Positions 1 through 9,397 are shown, numbered from the stretch's first letter. The stretch is DNA of 64,000 nt from Bacteroidia bacterium (GCA_023151275.1 JAKLJI010000012.1:1-64000), one strand, 5' to 3'. The notes: a model not told the origin generated them from the sequence alone. Made by a program: numbers and translations.

Positions 1-780
1 CGCGGTGAGTACAACTCCATGAGTCGCGGTATGGCCAGCAACAATCAAGGATTACTTCAACTTGGTTTGGGCATTCGCTATTACTTCGGTAAAGAAAAAG
101 CGCCAAAACCCAAAGAAGAACCGAAACCCGTTGTGAAAGAAGAAGTGCAAAAAGCCGATCCTTACAAAGAAATGGTGAAAGTGACCATCAAATTGCAAGA
201 TGAAAAATACGGCAGACCTGTTCCCGGAAATATTGTCATCAAACAGAAAAACAAAGAAGTTTTCAATGGCAATGCAGATGCTTCAGGACTTAGCAATTTC
301 TACCTTGAACCCGGAAACTACAACGTGAGCGTAAGTGCAAAAGGATATATCCCTGCCGAAGAAGAATTGAGTTTGAAAGGAACCGAAAAAGGAACTTCCA
401 AAATCATTGAACTCAAACAACCTAAAATCGAAAAAGGACTAGTCTTCAAATTAAAGGCTATCAACTTTGAAACAGGTTCTAACAAAATGAAGGAATCCTC
501 TTTCAATATCCTCGATAAAATGGCAGATATCCTCAAAGAAAACCCAAGCATGGTGATTGAAGTTGCAGGACATACCGACAATGTAGGTGACGACCAAAAG
601 AACCTCGTATTGTCTGAAAGCCGCGCCAAAACAGTAATGGATTACCTCTTGCAAAAAGGTGTAAACGCCAAACAAATGAAAGCAGTAGGTTACGGTGAAA
701 CACAACCTATAGCCGACAACAACACCGAAGAAGGTCGATTAGCCAACAGACGTGTGATGTTTACTGTACTAGAATTCTAA
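1..780 (+). CDS. OmpA-family outer membrane protein, 5' end outside the window
   Basis: The frame is open from base 1, so the Met at base 19 is almost certainly internal and the gene starts upstream. The first visible residues (GLLQLGLGIRYYFG) look like the last strand of an outer-membrane beta-barrel ending in an aromatic residue. A Lys/Glu/Pro-rich linker follows, then a small carboxypeptidase-regulatory or PEGA-like beta domain (about residues 55-130 of the visible part), then a C-terminal OmpA domain with the peptidoglycan-binding signature GHTDNVG and the closing NRRV. OmpA domains bind peptidoglycan in the periplasm and tie the outer membrane to the wall. A strong hairpin terminator lies directly downstream. 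The family call is secure; the role of the missing N-terminus is not visible. Confidence 0.9.
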   Translation, partial: RGEYNSMSRGMASNNQGLLQLGLGIRYYFGKEKAPKPKEEPKPVVKEEVQKADPYKEMVKVTIKLQDEKYGRPVPGNIVIKQKNKEVFNGNADASGLSNFYLEPGNYNVSVSAKGYIPAEEELSLKGTEKGTSKIIELKQPKIEKGLVFKLKAINFETGSNKMKESSFNILDKMADILKENPSMVIEVAGHTDNVGDDQKNLVLSESRAKTVMDYLLQKGVNAKQMKAVGYGETQPIADNNTEEGRLANRRVMFTVLEF

Positions 781-805
781 TTCTTACTTCACTCAAACGT
801 TAAAC

Positions 806-837
806 AAAAAGGAGCCTGAAGCTCCTTTTTGTTTTTT
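806..837 (+). terminator. Intrinsic terminator after the OmpA gene
   Basis: A perfect 10-bp stem, AAAAAGGAGC pairing with GCTCCTTTTT around a 5-base loop, is followed by GTTTTTT. It lies 25 bases after the OmpA stop codon. Confidence 0.85.
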
Positions 838-1099
838 AGGGGGGGATTGAAACCATTTGATGAATTGACTTATGTATTAGAAAAGGCTTGGAATTATTCT
901 TTCCGATGCGGTCACTCAACTATATCCCAACAGTCCCCCGAAACCAAGGGCCAGTAATAAAAATCAGATTTGCATTGGATTCTATAATAAAAAGTTTCAG
1001 GTGTAGGTTCAGTAAGGGAAGCAAACTAAAAAGCGCAAAACTTCATACTAAACAAAATGCAATAAAAACCACAAAACCACTTATGGCATTTGCACTATG

Positions 1100-1464
1100 T
1101 TAAGTATTGGGGCTTTCTGGTAAACTGTTTAGAACTAGTTTAATTTTCTCCTTTAAATCCGGAAGATCTTTTTTTAGTTATTTCCCCAAACCAAAGTCGA
1201 ATCAACCCCAAAATACTCATGAACAAAAACATTTCTCATTCCAACTATTTGGGCCCATTCTATTGATGAAAAATTCAATTTGGTTGTATCCGATATATGA
1301 TTGCTTGCTTCTCCTATTATTTCCATCTGCTTTATACATGCAAATCTCATCATTGAATTATTCATGAAGTCCGAAAAATCCTTATCCAACAAGTAGGATT
1401 CAATTTCTAGGATTGCTTCAAAAATGTGCAGTACCCTTACCTTATCTCCAAGTTTACCGCGCAT
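1100..1464 (-). pseudogene. hepT: HepT-like HEPN toxin (DUF86), frameshifted near the C-terminus
   Basis: Reading from 1464, the first 96 residues match the HepT/DUF86 family, including MMRFACIKQMEIIGEA and the HEPN RNase motif R-x4-H-x-Y (RNVFVHEY). The frame breaks just after LVW in a GGGG run and stops at 1174. Removing one G there and one A from a 7-A run a few codons later restores EITKKDLPDLKEKIK and an ending LPESPNT with a stop at 1100. That is the C-terminus expected of the family. The catalytic motif lies before the first break, so a truncated 96-residue product would keep it. The gene follows mntA with an 11-bp overlap. HepT proteins are RNases that inhibit growth and are neutralised by MntA. 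Whether the two indels are true mutations or homopolymer sequencing errors cannot be decided here. Confidence 0.75.
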
Positions 1465-1747
1465 AGATTAGTTTCTTTTCAATATCAATTATTGGTCGGA
1501 TATGTGGTGAAAGTCCTCTGGAAGATACCAAATCCACTTTATTGCCTAATATCTTCTCTAAATCTAATTTCATTTGAATGAACTGTAATCCAATTTTTTG
1601 GGAGTAATCCAAGTCAACAAGTATGTCAATATCACTTTGATAATCCGCTTCGTTTCTAGCAAATGACCCAAATAGGTAAGCATTTAAAACTGGCTTTGTA
1701 GAAAAGTAATTTCTGATAGCATTGATTCTTTCTACTTCTAATTCCAT
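1454..1747 (-). CDS. mntA: MntA-like minimal nucleotidyltransferase antitoxin
   Basis: This 97-residue protein has the minimal nucleotidyltransferase signature: GSFAR at about residue 27, then SDIDILVDLD with the metal-binding Asp pair, and a further conserved Asp in NKVDLVS. Proteins of this family paired with HEPN toxins transfer AMP from ATP onto the Tyr of the toxin R-x4-H-x-Y motif and so silence it. It is the upstream gene of a two-gene unit and its end overlaps the start of the HepT-like frame by 11 bp, the usual arrangement of MNT/HEPN toxin-antitoxin pairs. The antitoxin is intact although its partner is frameshifted. The DNA around it is AT-rich and gene-poor, as expected for an acquired module. 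Confidence 0.85.
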   Translation of the reverse strand: MELEVERINAIRNYFSTKPVLNAYLFGSFARNEADYQSDIDILVDLDYSQKIGLQFIQMKLDLEKILGNKVDLVSSRGLSPHIRPIIDIEKKLIYAR

Positions 1748-2639
1748 AAAGCAAATATAAAAAAATATGGTAATGGAATCGTTGACGGTTTTTGCCTCTA
1801 CACCTTACTTGCAGATAGTACTTGGTCAACTATCAAAAAGGCAGTTAAAGACTGGTTGTTAGCTTATTTTGTTCAAATATTATGCGCTTTGTTTGCAAGG
1901 AAAATCTGATTCGCTGGTATTTTTGCAAAATCAAGAAGATAAATTGAATGAATCCCATCTACTTTGTATAAATTCATGATCTACAAATTTCGAGATTAGG
2001 CTAAAGAACCAATCTTGATTCTGGGACAGAAATTCGCTGTCGGCAGTCCCGTTACTAGCAACGGGAGCCAAAATCCGCGAGTAAGGTCATTCAGCGTATG
2101 ACAGTGCCTTTTTGGATGGTTCGCTTCGGGAAGGCCTTGTTGGAATGCGCGAATCAGGCGCGAAAAAGCAGTAAGGGATTTTGACGGGTGTTGGTCTAGC
2201 TAGGCAAGCTGGCGTCTCTGACAGCGAAAGGCTTTTGGAAAATTTAAGCCACAAATTTAAACACGAAACCTAAATAAGGCTTGCTGTTAAATTCAGAGCT
2301 GCATTAGATTCAAGGATAAGCCTGGTGGATAGTGCTCCTGTACAGCCATCTAGGCTTATCTGAAGAAGATGATGCGGAGCTGAATTAGCGAATCAGAAAG
2401 AATGCTGCAAGGCCAAAGACCGTAAAATCTACAAAAACCGTTTCAAAGCCTTGCAGAAGAATGTTCCATCCACGATTTAAATTCTTTTCAATCAGCAAAT
2501 TGAGCGTTTATCAGCAAGCCCTAAATACCTCGATGGATTAGTGTTCTCCTAACAAAAAACAGCAGTCTTCCCTAGGGTGAAGGTTTATGAATGATAATAA
2601 AGGTCTAAGTGGTTTAAGCCATTATTTGAATAGTTAATC
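1748..2639. other. Long region without a supported gene
   Basis: No convincing reading frame is present on either strand. There is a 7-bp hairpin at 2047-2066 (TCCCGTT/AACGGGA, 6-base loop). On the plus strand, the stretch 2282-2480 reads as short open segments broken by stops, which suggests a decayed gene, but I recognise no family in it. No inverted ends typical of an insertion sequence were found. Confidence 0.5.
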
Positions 2640-3497
2640 TTATTCTTTGCGATCCTCTTCTTGTTTGCTTGTTGACTTTCTGAGGGACGACAAGTTGGAC
2701 CCCACTTTCGTCCATTTACAAGCATAAACCAAAGGTAATTTTCCTTCAAGGCCTTTTATTTGAAACTTATTGGAACCCAATTCTACCACCTTATTAAAGC
2801 AAGGATAAGGCGAATAATCAAACTCTTGGAAGCTGCTTAATTGCAAGCCCTGATTCTGCAAACTTGTAAACACTTCGGCCAAGGAATGATTCCAGGTTAT
2901 ACTTTGGTAGCTATTGGTTTTATTGGTATCAGCATAAGAACCCATATCCGTTTCTACGATGGTTTCCTTATTAAAATAACTATAGGCCACTTGGGTAAAA
3001 TCATTATCAAACATCCACAATGCAGGATGAAATTCAACCAAGATAAAAGAGGCGCCGGTTTTCATGAGTCGCGCAACGCCTTCGGCCCAAGGAGATAGAT
3101 CGGGCAACCAACCTATTGTTCCATAGGAGGTAAAAACGATATCGAATTTTCCATTTAGGTCTGACGGCAAATCCATTACATTGTGCAAGCGGAACTCACT
3201 CTTCAATCCTGCTTGTACAGCAAGCTCACGAGCCTGTTTTACTGCCTGTTCAGAAAAATCAATTCCGGTGCAAAAAGCTCCCATTCGTTCAATACACAAG
3301 GTGTCTAAACCAAAATGACATTGCAGATGGGCGAGGTTCTTTCCACTAACATCACCGAGCATTTCCAATTCGATTGGCATCAACATGTTTTTTCCGGATA
3401 AAAATCCGGCAGTATCGTAAAAATCGGAGTGCAAATGTGCCGAAGCTCTTCTGTTCCAACTTGCTCTATTTATTTCAAATGCTTGTTGATTGTCCAT
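2640..3497 (-). CDS. Class I SAM-dependent methyltransferase
   Basis: The 285-residue product carries a Rossmann-type methyltransferase core: NLAHLQCHFGLDTLCIE (SAM-binding motif I in its C-H-F-G-x-D form), then TGIDFSEQAVKQAREL (motif II with the acidic ribose-binding residue), LPSDLNGKFDIVFTS (motif III/IV) and an aromatic-rich C-terminus. The substrate cannot be told from sequence; relatives in Bacteroidota are annotated only as class I methyltransferases. I chose the Met at 3497 because the six codons upstream of it (MSLLWI) look unlike the family start; a start at 3515 is possible. It stands alone, with gene-free DNA on both sides. Confidence 0.8.
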   Translation of the reverse strand: MDNQQAFEINRASWNRRASAHLHSDFYDTAGFLSGKNMLMPIELEMLGDVSGKNLAHLQCHFGLDTLCIERMGAFCTGIDFSEQAVKQARELAVQAGLKSEFRLHNVMDLPSDLNGKFDIVFTSYGTIGWLPDLSPWAEGVARLMKTGASFILVEFHPALWMFDNDFTQVAYSYFNKETIVETDMGSYADTNKTNSYQSITWNHSLAEVFTSLQNQGLQLSSFQEFDYSPYPCFNKVVELGSNKFQIKGLEGKLPLVYACKWTKVGSNLSSLRKSTSKQEEDRKE

Positions 3498-4180
3498 GAT
3501 CCAAAGTAAGCTCATCAGGAAACCAAATCCAATTTGTTCAAGTATCCAAAATGGATTGATTTTTTGCTTAGTTTATAACCTATGGCCGACCACCATATTA
3601 ATTGCCGCAACCATTCAAGGCAGGGTGCTCTGTAGGCATAAGAATCCTGCAATTCTGTGATTCAATATCTTCCAATGCCTTATGCAGGTTCAATAAATAG
3701 GGCTTATTGATTAACGTTCAACATGTGATTGAGAAATATTAATTCGGAAAACGCAATTCTTCTGCAAGGCGCTGGAACGTTTTTTTTGATTTTAGCGTCT
3801 TTTGCCTGGTATTTTTTTTCCTGAATTGCTAACCAGCCCTCCAACATCTTATTCTTATAGGCCTAGATGGCTTTACAATAGTTTTATCCACTAGCTGTAT
3901 GCTATGCAAAAAAACATAGGTTCGTACCCGACAATTTTTTTCTGCGGACAAACACGTTTTATAAAACTATAAACTTTTGACGACTTGGTGAAGTTGGGGT
4001 AAATAAAAATTTAAATTGCCAGCGCACAATTTTAAAAACAAAGATTGTTATGATAAACACCAGCCGAACATTGCAGCACATGCCGCAGCCTCCAAAACCA
4101 ACCCGAAGACCAAAGCTGCGGCAAGAGCTGCAATTTTTCTTTCACACAAGATTAAAATCATAATAACTAATTGAAATATC
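3498..4180. other. AT-rich region without a supported gene
   Basis: About 680 bases with long T and A runs (3780-3830) and no frame with family-like sequence. A 62-codon minus frame at 4048-4236 is Ala/Ile-rich but overlaps the start of the plus-strand lipoprotein gene and has no independent support. The region presumably holds the promoter of the gene at 4181. Confidence 0.4.
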
Positions 4181-4759
4181 ATGAAAGCAAAAATCTTCAC
4201 AATCATTGCCATTTCTTTTCTTTTTGCTACATGCAAAAGAGACAGATGTGGTGACGGAAAAACCTATTACAATTTATCTGAAAACGATAAAAGCAAAATT
4301 CCTTATAAAGGAAATGAAGTGTTAAAATTTTTTAACACAAGTACCTCTGACACTTTAATTTTTCAGGCAGAACCTCAATGGACTTATTATAGCAACAGTA
4401 AGTACTATGGTGCTGATTGCCCCATGGAAAATATTTGCGAGGGGCGTGGCATAGCTTTTTTCAATTTGAGCCAAAGCAAAAAAATTGTAGTTAATCAAGT
4501 ATACAGCACGTCAAACAATGTGCAATACATAGAGTTAAATTATAATGATATTTTTATCGTTAAAAAACCATTTCCCTTTATTAACGCAGGAAAGCCCACC
4601 TTTGACTCCGTTTTGATAAACGGAATTAAATACTACAATGTGCGAGCTATTACCGGTTCAATCAAACAGCCAATGGATGTTGGTTTTTGGTTTACCGAAA
4701 TAGAAGGAATTTTAAAAATTTATACTAACACAAATGACACATTAACTAAAATAAAATAA
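4181..4759 (+). CDS. Small predicted lipoprotein of unknown function
   Basis: The 192-residue product begins with a lipoprotein signal: KAKIF, a hydrophobic stretch and a lipobox ending at Cys18 (LFATC), followed by charged residues. After cleavage and lipidation it would sit in the outer or inner membrane facing the periplasm. The mature part is beta-strand rich, with a second Cys at about position 23 and two more near residues 85-90 (DCPMENIC), which could form disulphides. I recognise no domain. A 30-codon frame starting with a signal-peptide-like stretch begins 4 bases after its stop. The low GC content and lack of conserved neighbours fit accessory DNA. Confidence 0.65.
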   Translation: MKAKIFTIIAISFLFATCKRDRCGDGKTYYNLSENDKSKIPYKGNEVLKFFNTSTSDTLIFQAEPQWTYYSNSKYYGADCPMENICEGRGIAFFNLSQSKKIVVNQVYSTSNNVQYIELNYNDIFIVKKPFPFINAGKPTFDSVLINGIKYYNVRAITGSIKQPMDVGFWFTEIEGILKIYTNTNDTLTKIK

Positions 4760-4763
4760 GGCT

Positions 4764-4856
4764 ATGAAAACTTTAAAACTACATGCAATTTTAATCATTA
4801 CGCTGATACAACCCCCGAAAGCACATACCGGTTGGTTTGATGATTTTGTTGATTGA
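4764..4856 (+). pseudogene. 30-codon signal-peptide stub, possible remnant of an exported protein
   Basis: The frame reads MKTLKLHAILIITLIQ and then ends after 30 codons. A basic start followed by a hydrophobic run is typical of a signal peptide, but no mature domain follows. It begins 4 bases after the lipoprotein stop, so it may be the surviving start of a second exported gene in the same operon. It could also be a chance frame. Confidence 0.3.
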
Positions 4857-5156
4857 ATAATGAGTCCAGTGCGGCCGGTTTGGGGGAAGTATAGTGAGGG
4901 GGGAATAAATTGACTCTAGTCAAGCTGTACGTAACATAAAGAGTAGGAAAAGACAAGATTTGTAAATCAAATTCCCGAAGCTGGAATAAATTAGCACACG
5001 CTAACTTTATAACATTCTTCATCCCAAAAAGCTTGCTAAATCTTGAAGGCATCATTTAAAAATAATTCAAAACGAAGCGGCAAGAAACCCACCGGATTCT
5101 GCGATTCAGGGGCTTGGGAATTTCAAAGGAACTGCAGGAAAATGAAGTTAAATTAA

Positions 5157-6314
5157 CTATTCATAATCCTCACCGGATCCACCAGACATTTTCTGAACAA
5201 AATCCGCCTGATATTGCTCCAACTCCGGATTGCTTCGTTCATGCAGGTTGATACAATATTTTAGTCCGGCACCCGCCCCAATGGAACGAACCAAACCCAA
5301 TTCCAACAACAAATTAAAATCGCGCTGAATGGTTTTTCTGTTGCAATCAAATTCATTTACCAGGTCCTTGGTACTAATAAATCCGCGGTGCTGAACGATA
5401 TACATGATTAATTTCTGACGCTTGTTCAAAACACTTTCGTCAATTTCCTTCAACTTATAGCCACGTTCAAACACATAATTCATGATGTTTTTCTGGCGTG
5501 GATTCAGGCGTTCAAAATCTACTTGCTTTCTGAAATATGCTTTCAGCAAATCGCGGATGCGACCTAACTGGTTCAGATGCATACTCAGTCCAAACTGCAA
5601 TTGGTCGTTTAAATGCACCCCTGAGTTGGGCGATACCAACTGCACGTATTCATTCTTGAAGATATAAAGCTCATGCTCCAAACTAAGCAAACCTTCAATT
5701 TCCATCTTGTGCTTGCTTAACCAGAAATAGTGCAATAAACAAGCTGCTTTGGGCTTCAATTCATCAAAGATATCGAGGGCCATTAAGCGGAAATGCAGAA
5801 TCCAGGATTGCATAATGGGATGGAACTCTGAATCGTGATTAAGGAACTCGAAAAGCGAATCCAACTCAAGTTCTGTTTCGGCAGATAAGCGCTCCGGAAA
5901 ACGAAGAGGTTGACCTGAAAATAAATTTTGCTCCAGATTGCTTTGGTACAAGTCCAACACCAACAAGCGGTAAATATCGTAAAACAGGTTCAGGCTAATT
6001 TCCTCGTTACGTCGCTCCAGCAACAAGGCTTCTGCACGTCCAAAAACGTCAATAGCCCGCTCACTCAGGCCATTGGGACGCAGATTCTTGTTCAGGATAT
6101 ACTTAACCGTTTTAATATCCACCAAATTATGATCGAGGGCATTGGCGTAATAGTTCCGCAAAATGGAACTGTTCAGCGCTTCCTGTTCGCGGATGTGAGC
6201 CGGCAGGTCGATAAACTCGAAAATATTCCTCAATTCTTCGGTTTGCTTAATGCATTCCACGAATTGATGGTCGAGTGAAATCTCAGGTTCGTATTTGTTT
6301 ACAAGAATCATCAC
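5157..6314 (-). CDS. Fic-fold protein lacking the FIC motif, with C-terminal winged helix; probable transcription regulator
   Basis: Of 385 residues, about 40-210 follow the Fic protein layout: EALNSS near residue 47 in the place of the usual SSxIEG region, then helices ending in FHPIMQSWILHFRLMA, which aligns with the segment just before the catalytic loop of Fic AMP-transferases. Where HPFxxGNGRxxR should be, the protein reads LDIFDELKPKA, so the catalytic His and the phosphate-binding GNGR are absent. The C-terminal part (about 290-360) is a winged helix with KDLVNEFDCNRKTIQRDFNLL, like DeoR-type or Fic-associated regulators. It is therefore likely to bind DNA and perhaps a nucleotide-like ligand without transferring AMP. 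It is transcribed alone. Target genes are unknown. Confidence 0.7.
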   Translation of the reverse strand: MMILVNKYEPEISLDHQFVECIKQTEELRNIFEFIDLPAHIREQEALNSSILRNYYANALDHNLVDIKTVKYILNKNLRPNGLSERAIDVFGRAEALLLERRNEEISLNLFYDIYRLLVLDLYQSNLEQNLFSGQPLRFPERLSAETELELDSLFEFLNHDSEFHPIMQSWILHFRLMALDIFDELKPKAACLLHYFWLSKHKMEIEGLLSLEHELYIFKNEYVQLVSPNSGVHLNDQLQFGLSMHLNQLGRIRDLLKAYFRKQVDFERLNPRQKNIMNYVFERGYKLKEIDESVLNKRQKLIMYIVQHRGFISTKDLVNEFDCNRKTIQRDFNLLLELGLVRSIGAGAGLKYCINLHERSNPELEQYQADFVQKMSGGSGEDYE

Positions 6315-6401
6315 TTACGAATCTATGCGCTAAATCGCAAGGCAACAGGGCCCCTTTTGGGCTGATTCGGTGGATTTATGGGCGATTTCAAACAGCACAA
6401 T

Positions 6402-6444
6402 AAAAAAAACGCCGAAAACATCAGTAAACACTGACATCTTCGGC
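6402..6444 (-). terminator. Intrinsic terminator for the glycosylation operon
   Basis: On the minus strand, a stem built from GCCGAAGATGTCAGT and its near-complement around a short TTTA loop is followed by GTTTTTTTTATT. It lies 47 bases after the stop codon of the membrane glycosyltransferase gene. Confidence 0.8.
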
Positions 6445-6490
6445 ATTAATAAAATTTAGACAGGCAAAAAAACTGCTGTTAATAAATGGT

Positions 6491-9397
6491 TTAGTTCCCT
6501 CCTAATGCCTGATAACGCTTCATGCATTCAGCAGCATAAGACGGTTGATTTAATTGGTTGAAGACATTGGCAAGATCTTTCCATGCTTGCACCATATTCT
6601 GGTTTATTCCTAAAGCCATTTGATAAGCATCAGCAGCCTTTTGAAGGCTTCCGCTCATTTCATAAGCTTTGGCCAGGTAATAGTAAATCTCTGGAATTCC
6701 TCCTCCATGTTTGGCGGCCATTTCAAGCTGAGTTACTGCGGCTGCATAATTGCCCAAATTCATGTAGCACATACCGGCATAATACCAAGATTCGGTAACA
6801 TTTTCTTTGTAGGAGGTTGACTTTGCGAATATGTCAATTGCTCGCTGAAATTCCTTCCGGTTAAAGTACACCAAACCAAGATTACTCAAAGCTGTAAAGT
6901 TTTCTGGATAAATCTCAATGGCTTTATTCAGGTAGATTTCTGCTGTGTCAAAATTACCTTTATTTAAGTATGACCAACCCAACATGCGCCAGGCTTCTTC
7001 GTCTTTGGGCTGATACGTAATTGCACGACTGAAATACACAATAGCCGAATCAAAATCATTCCGCTCTGTGGCTTTGTAGCCTAATGGCATATCCATGTTT
7101 TCACGCTTTACAACAGCTGCTAATGGCACACCTTCTGCTTCAACCACGTAAACAGTTCCTTTGGGAGGAAATGAACCATTCAGCAATTCCTTTTGAGAGA
7201 ACGTACGTGAGGTCATAATCAGGTAATCCCATGCCTGCTTTTGCTCTTCAGTTTCGCGGGTCCAAACAAAATTGAGTTTGGGGTTGATTTGATGCGCCCA
7301 ATATGCGGCAGTAGTAATTTCATTATTTATACCAATGACTAAACTGTCGTTCGGGTGTTTTTTAGCAATCCACTCCGCTGCTTCGCGGCAGGAATTGGAA
7401 TAATAATCGGTTTCGTAAGTTCCGAATGCGCCTTTCAGGCCGCCAACCAATTCATTGAAATATACATATTGATTGGGATGATTGGCAATAAACCAGGCTG
7501 TTGGTCGAGCCATCAAACCAAGCAAAACTACAGTTGCGCCCAAGGCAATACCTTTTGATTTCGACATCAAATCATCGAAAAACAAGGCTGCCAATGGCAC
7601 TGCTGAAGGAAGAATAAACAGGTAATGCCTCCAACCGTTGTAGTAGTTTAGGTTACTAAGCTCGGCATAAGCAATTGGGAATAAACTCATAAACACCAGC
7701 ATAATGCGGAAGCCAAATCCTTTGTTCTTGCGGGAAAATGGCAACATAAAAATACTTCCAACAAAACCAAGCAAGAGATAAATGGGATTTCCTATGCCCA
7801 AAAATTTGATTACATAATACCAAGGAGCAGAGGTAAGCATATACATACGCTTGCCTTCAAACAATTCCACGTTGTTGGTGTAAAAGGCATTCTCAGATGC
7901 TTTTACATAAGCTTGATAGGGATGCGAAAGCGGGTCGTTAAGGGCATAAGGCCAAATCAGAATTCCAACCACATAACTGATAGCAAAAACAGCCAAAAAG
8001 ATTTTTGCATAAGGCAAAATAAGGCTCATGGGTTTTGCTGATTTATCCCTGAACCGCATCAACCAAATTACAAGCATAAACAAGCCCAGGTATGCTAACA
8101 AAAGAATTGCTCCAACACGTGAGGCAATGCCCATACCAATACCAACAGCTAACCAGAATTCATGCGAGAATTTAGGCGAAGGCAATCGGCGAAGCAGCTT
8201 AATCAAAAACAACCCGGCCCAGGCAAAACCCAAAGCAAATGGAATATCCGTTGGGTTATTCATGGAATGGCCAAACCATCCCGGATTGAAAAACATAAAT
8301 AGAAATGCCAAACAAGCCGCTCTCCATGAGCCCAACTCAAAGGCAATAAGGGATACAAAAATTATCCCAAGGAAGCCATATAGTGAATTGATGGTATGTC
8401 TGGTTTCATAAACACCAGTTCCAAACCAATTGTAAGCAATGGCAGAAACTGTATTGATTTGCTCCCCATAAAAACGGTAGGCTTGTCGAATATAATCAGC
8501 GCTGCTAGTGGGTTCAGCCAATGCTGCTGTATCCTCACCAAAGGTACTTAGGTAATTGTAGGCCAGTTGCGAATATTCATTGTGCGCTTTTTCATCCCAG
8601 GTACTGCCAAAATCGCGACTGAGCATGGGCATCAATACAAATCCCAGCACAGACAATACAAAAAAAGTAAATCGGTAAATTGCCGCATTTCCGGCGCCCC
8701 AATTTAGTCCGCTATGCTTAAGTTGTGCCAGAGCCGATGAAACAAAATAGTTCCAACGCAAGGCGAACAAGTTTTTGAAGGGAAGAATCGGAGATTCACT
8801 GAATGGTTTCTCTACCTGAACTGGAAGTTCTGAAAGCTGCAAATTTGCAGCCTGAGCCAAGTTTATGAGTTGCGACCATGAATCGGCGGCCAGCAATTCC
8901 TGCGTGCACAAGGTTGCCAGCTTCTCGGTTTTGGCCATGAAAATGCCCGAGAAGGGGTCTCGAAGATCCAAGGGACTTAACAAGCGACCAAGTGCATTGG
9001 TGATGCGGGAGGATGCCGTTTTCTTTTGCTTATCTACCTGTTGCAAAACCAATAAATCGGAGTTTGCCAATAGCTTTTTTGCGGCTTGAAAAGGCTGAAC
9101 CAACTGGGCTGCCGGAATATGGTGATGAGCCATAAACAAGGTATAAGCACCTTTTGCTTCTGCCAAGGCATTTGCCATTTGAGCGGCCAAAGGCTCTGCA
9201 CCTTTGATTAACCTCACTTTTGTTGCCAATTCCGGACTTGCAAATACAGCCTCGGCAGCGGTACTTGCTTTGAGCAGAACCAGTTCAAAATCTAATTTGG
9301 TCTTCTGAATAAATTGCTGAAGACTCTGGCTGGATGCGGAATCCAGTCCACGGTAATCAAGCAGGATGGTTATTTTTGATTCGCTGAGTTGGTTCAT
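6491..9397 (-). CDS. Fusion of GT-A-like domain, GT-C (PMT/ArnT-like) membrane glycosyltransferase and TPR domain
   Basis: The 968-residue protein has three parts. Residues 1-220 resemble a glycosyltransferase-2 type nucleotide-sugar fold but I see no clear DxD, so this part is probably degenerate. Residues 240-650 form a polytopic membrane region of about ten helices. Its first external loop carries STWDEKAHNEY, the acidic D-E pair at the position used for catalysis by PMT/ArnT-type transferases, which take sugars from polyprenyl-phosphate donors. Residues from about 768 to the end are five to six tetratricopeptide repeats. The gene is the last of a three-gene operon, 5 bases behind a methyltransferase and downstream of a DPM1-like GT2. 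Together they suggest that a lipid-linked sugar made by the GT2 is transferred to a protein or glycan outside the inner membrane. Confidence 0.75.
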   Translation of the reverse strand: MNQLSESKITILLDYRGLDSASSQSLQQFIQKTKLDFELVLLKASTAAEAVFASPELATKVRLIKGAEPLAAQMANALAEAKGAYTLFMAHHHIPAAQLVQPFQAAKKLLANSDLLVLQQVDKQKKTASSRITNALGRLLSPLDLRDPFSGIFMAKTEKLATLCTQELLAADSWSQLINLAQAANLQLSELPVQVEKPFSESPILPFKNLFALRWNYFVSSALAQLKHSGLNWGAGNAAIYRFTFFVLSVLGFVLMPMLSRDFGSTWDEKAHNEYSQLAYNYLSTFGEDTAALAEPTSSADYIRQAYRFYGEQINTVSAIAYNWFGTGVYETRHTINSLYGFLGIIFVSLIAFELGSWRAACLAFLFMFFNPGWFGHSMNNPTDIPFALGFAWAGLFLIKLLRRLPSPKFSHEFWLAVGIGMGIASRVGAILLLAYLGLFMLVIWLMRFRDKSAKPMSLILPYAKIFLAVFAISYVVGILIWPYALNDPLSHPYQAYVKASENAFYTNNVELFEGKRMYMLTSAPWYYVIKFLGIGNPIYLLLGFVGSIFMLPFSRKNKGFGFRIMLVFMSLFPIAYAELSNLNYYNGWRHYLFILPSAVPLAALFFDDLMSKSKGIALGATVVLLGLMARPTAWFIANHPNQYVYFNELVGGLKGAFGTYETDYYSNSCREAAEWIAKKHPNDSLVIGINNEITTAAYWAHQINPKLNFVWTRETEEQKQAWDYLIMTSRTFSQKELLNGSFPPKGTVYVVEAEGVPLAAVVKRENMDMPLGYKATERNDFDSAIVYFSRAITYQPKDEEAWRMLGWSYLNKGNFDTAEIYLNKAIEIYPENFTALSNLGLVYFNRKEFQRAIDIFAKSTSYKENVTESWYYAGMCYMNLGNYAAAVTQLEMAAKHGGGIPEIYYYLAKAYEMSGSLQKAADAYQMALGINQNMVQAWKDLANVFNQLNQPSYAAECMKRYQALGGN

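Noticed and set aside
888-1367. Two plus-strand frames of 71 and 86 codons opposite the hepT region
   Set aside because: They have no family-like sequence, and the second lies antisense to the clear HepT coding sequence.
2047-2066. Hairpin as a terminator
   Set aside because: There is no T-run after the stem on either strand and no gene ends near it.
4048-4236. 62-codon hydrophobic minus-strand frame that could be a small membrane protein
   Set aside because: It overlaps the start of the lipoprotein gene and its Ala-rich run comes from a plus-strand GC-rich patch.
4798-5055. 85-codon minus-strand frame
   Set aside because: Composition is not protein-like for this genome and it overlaps the signal-peptide stub; no domain or context supports it.
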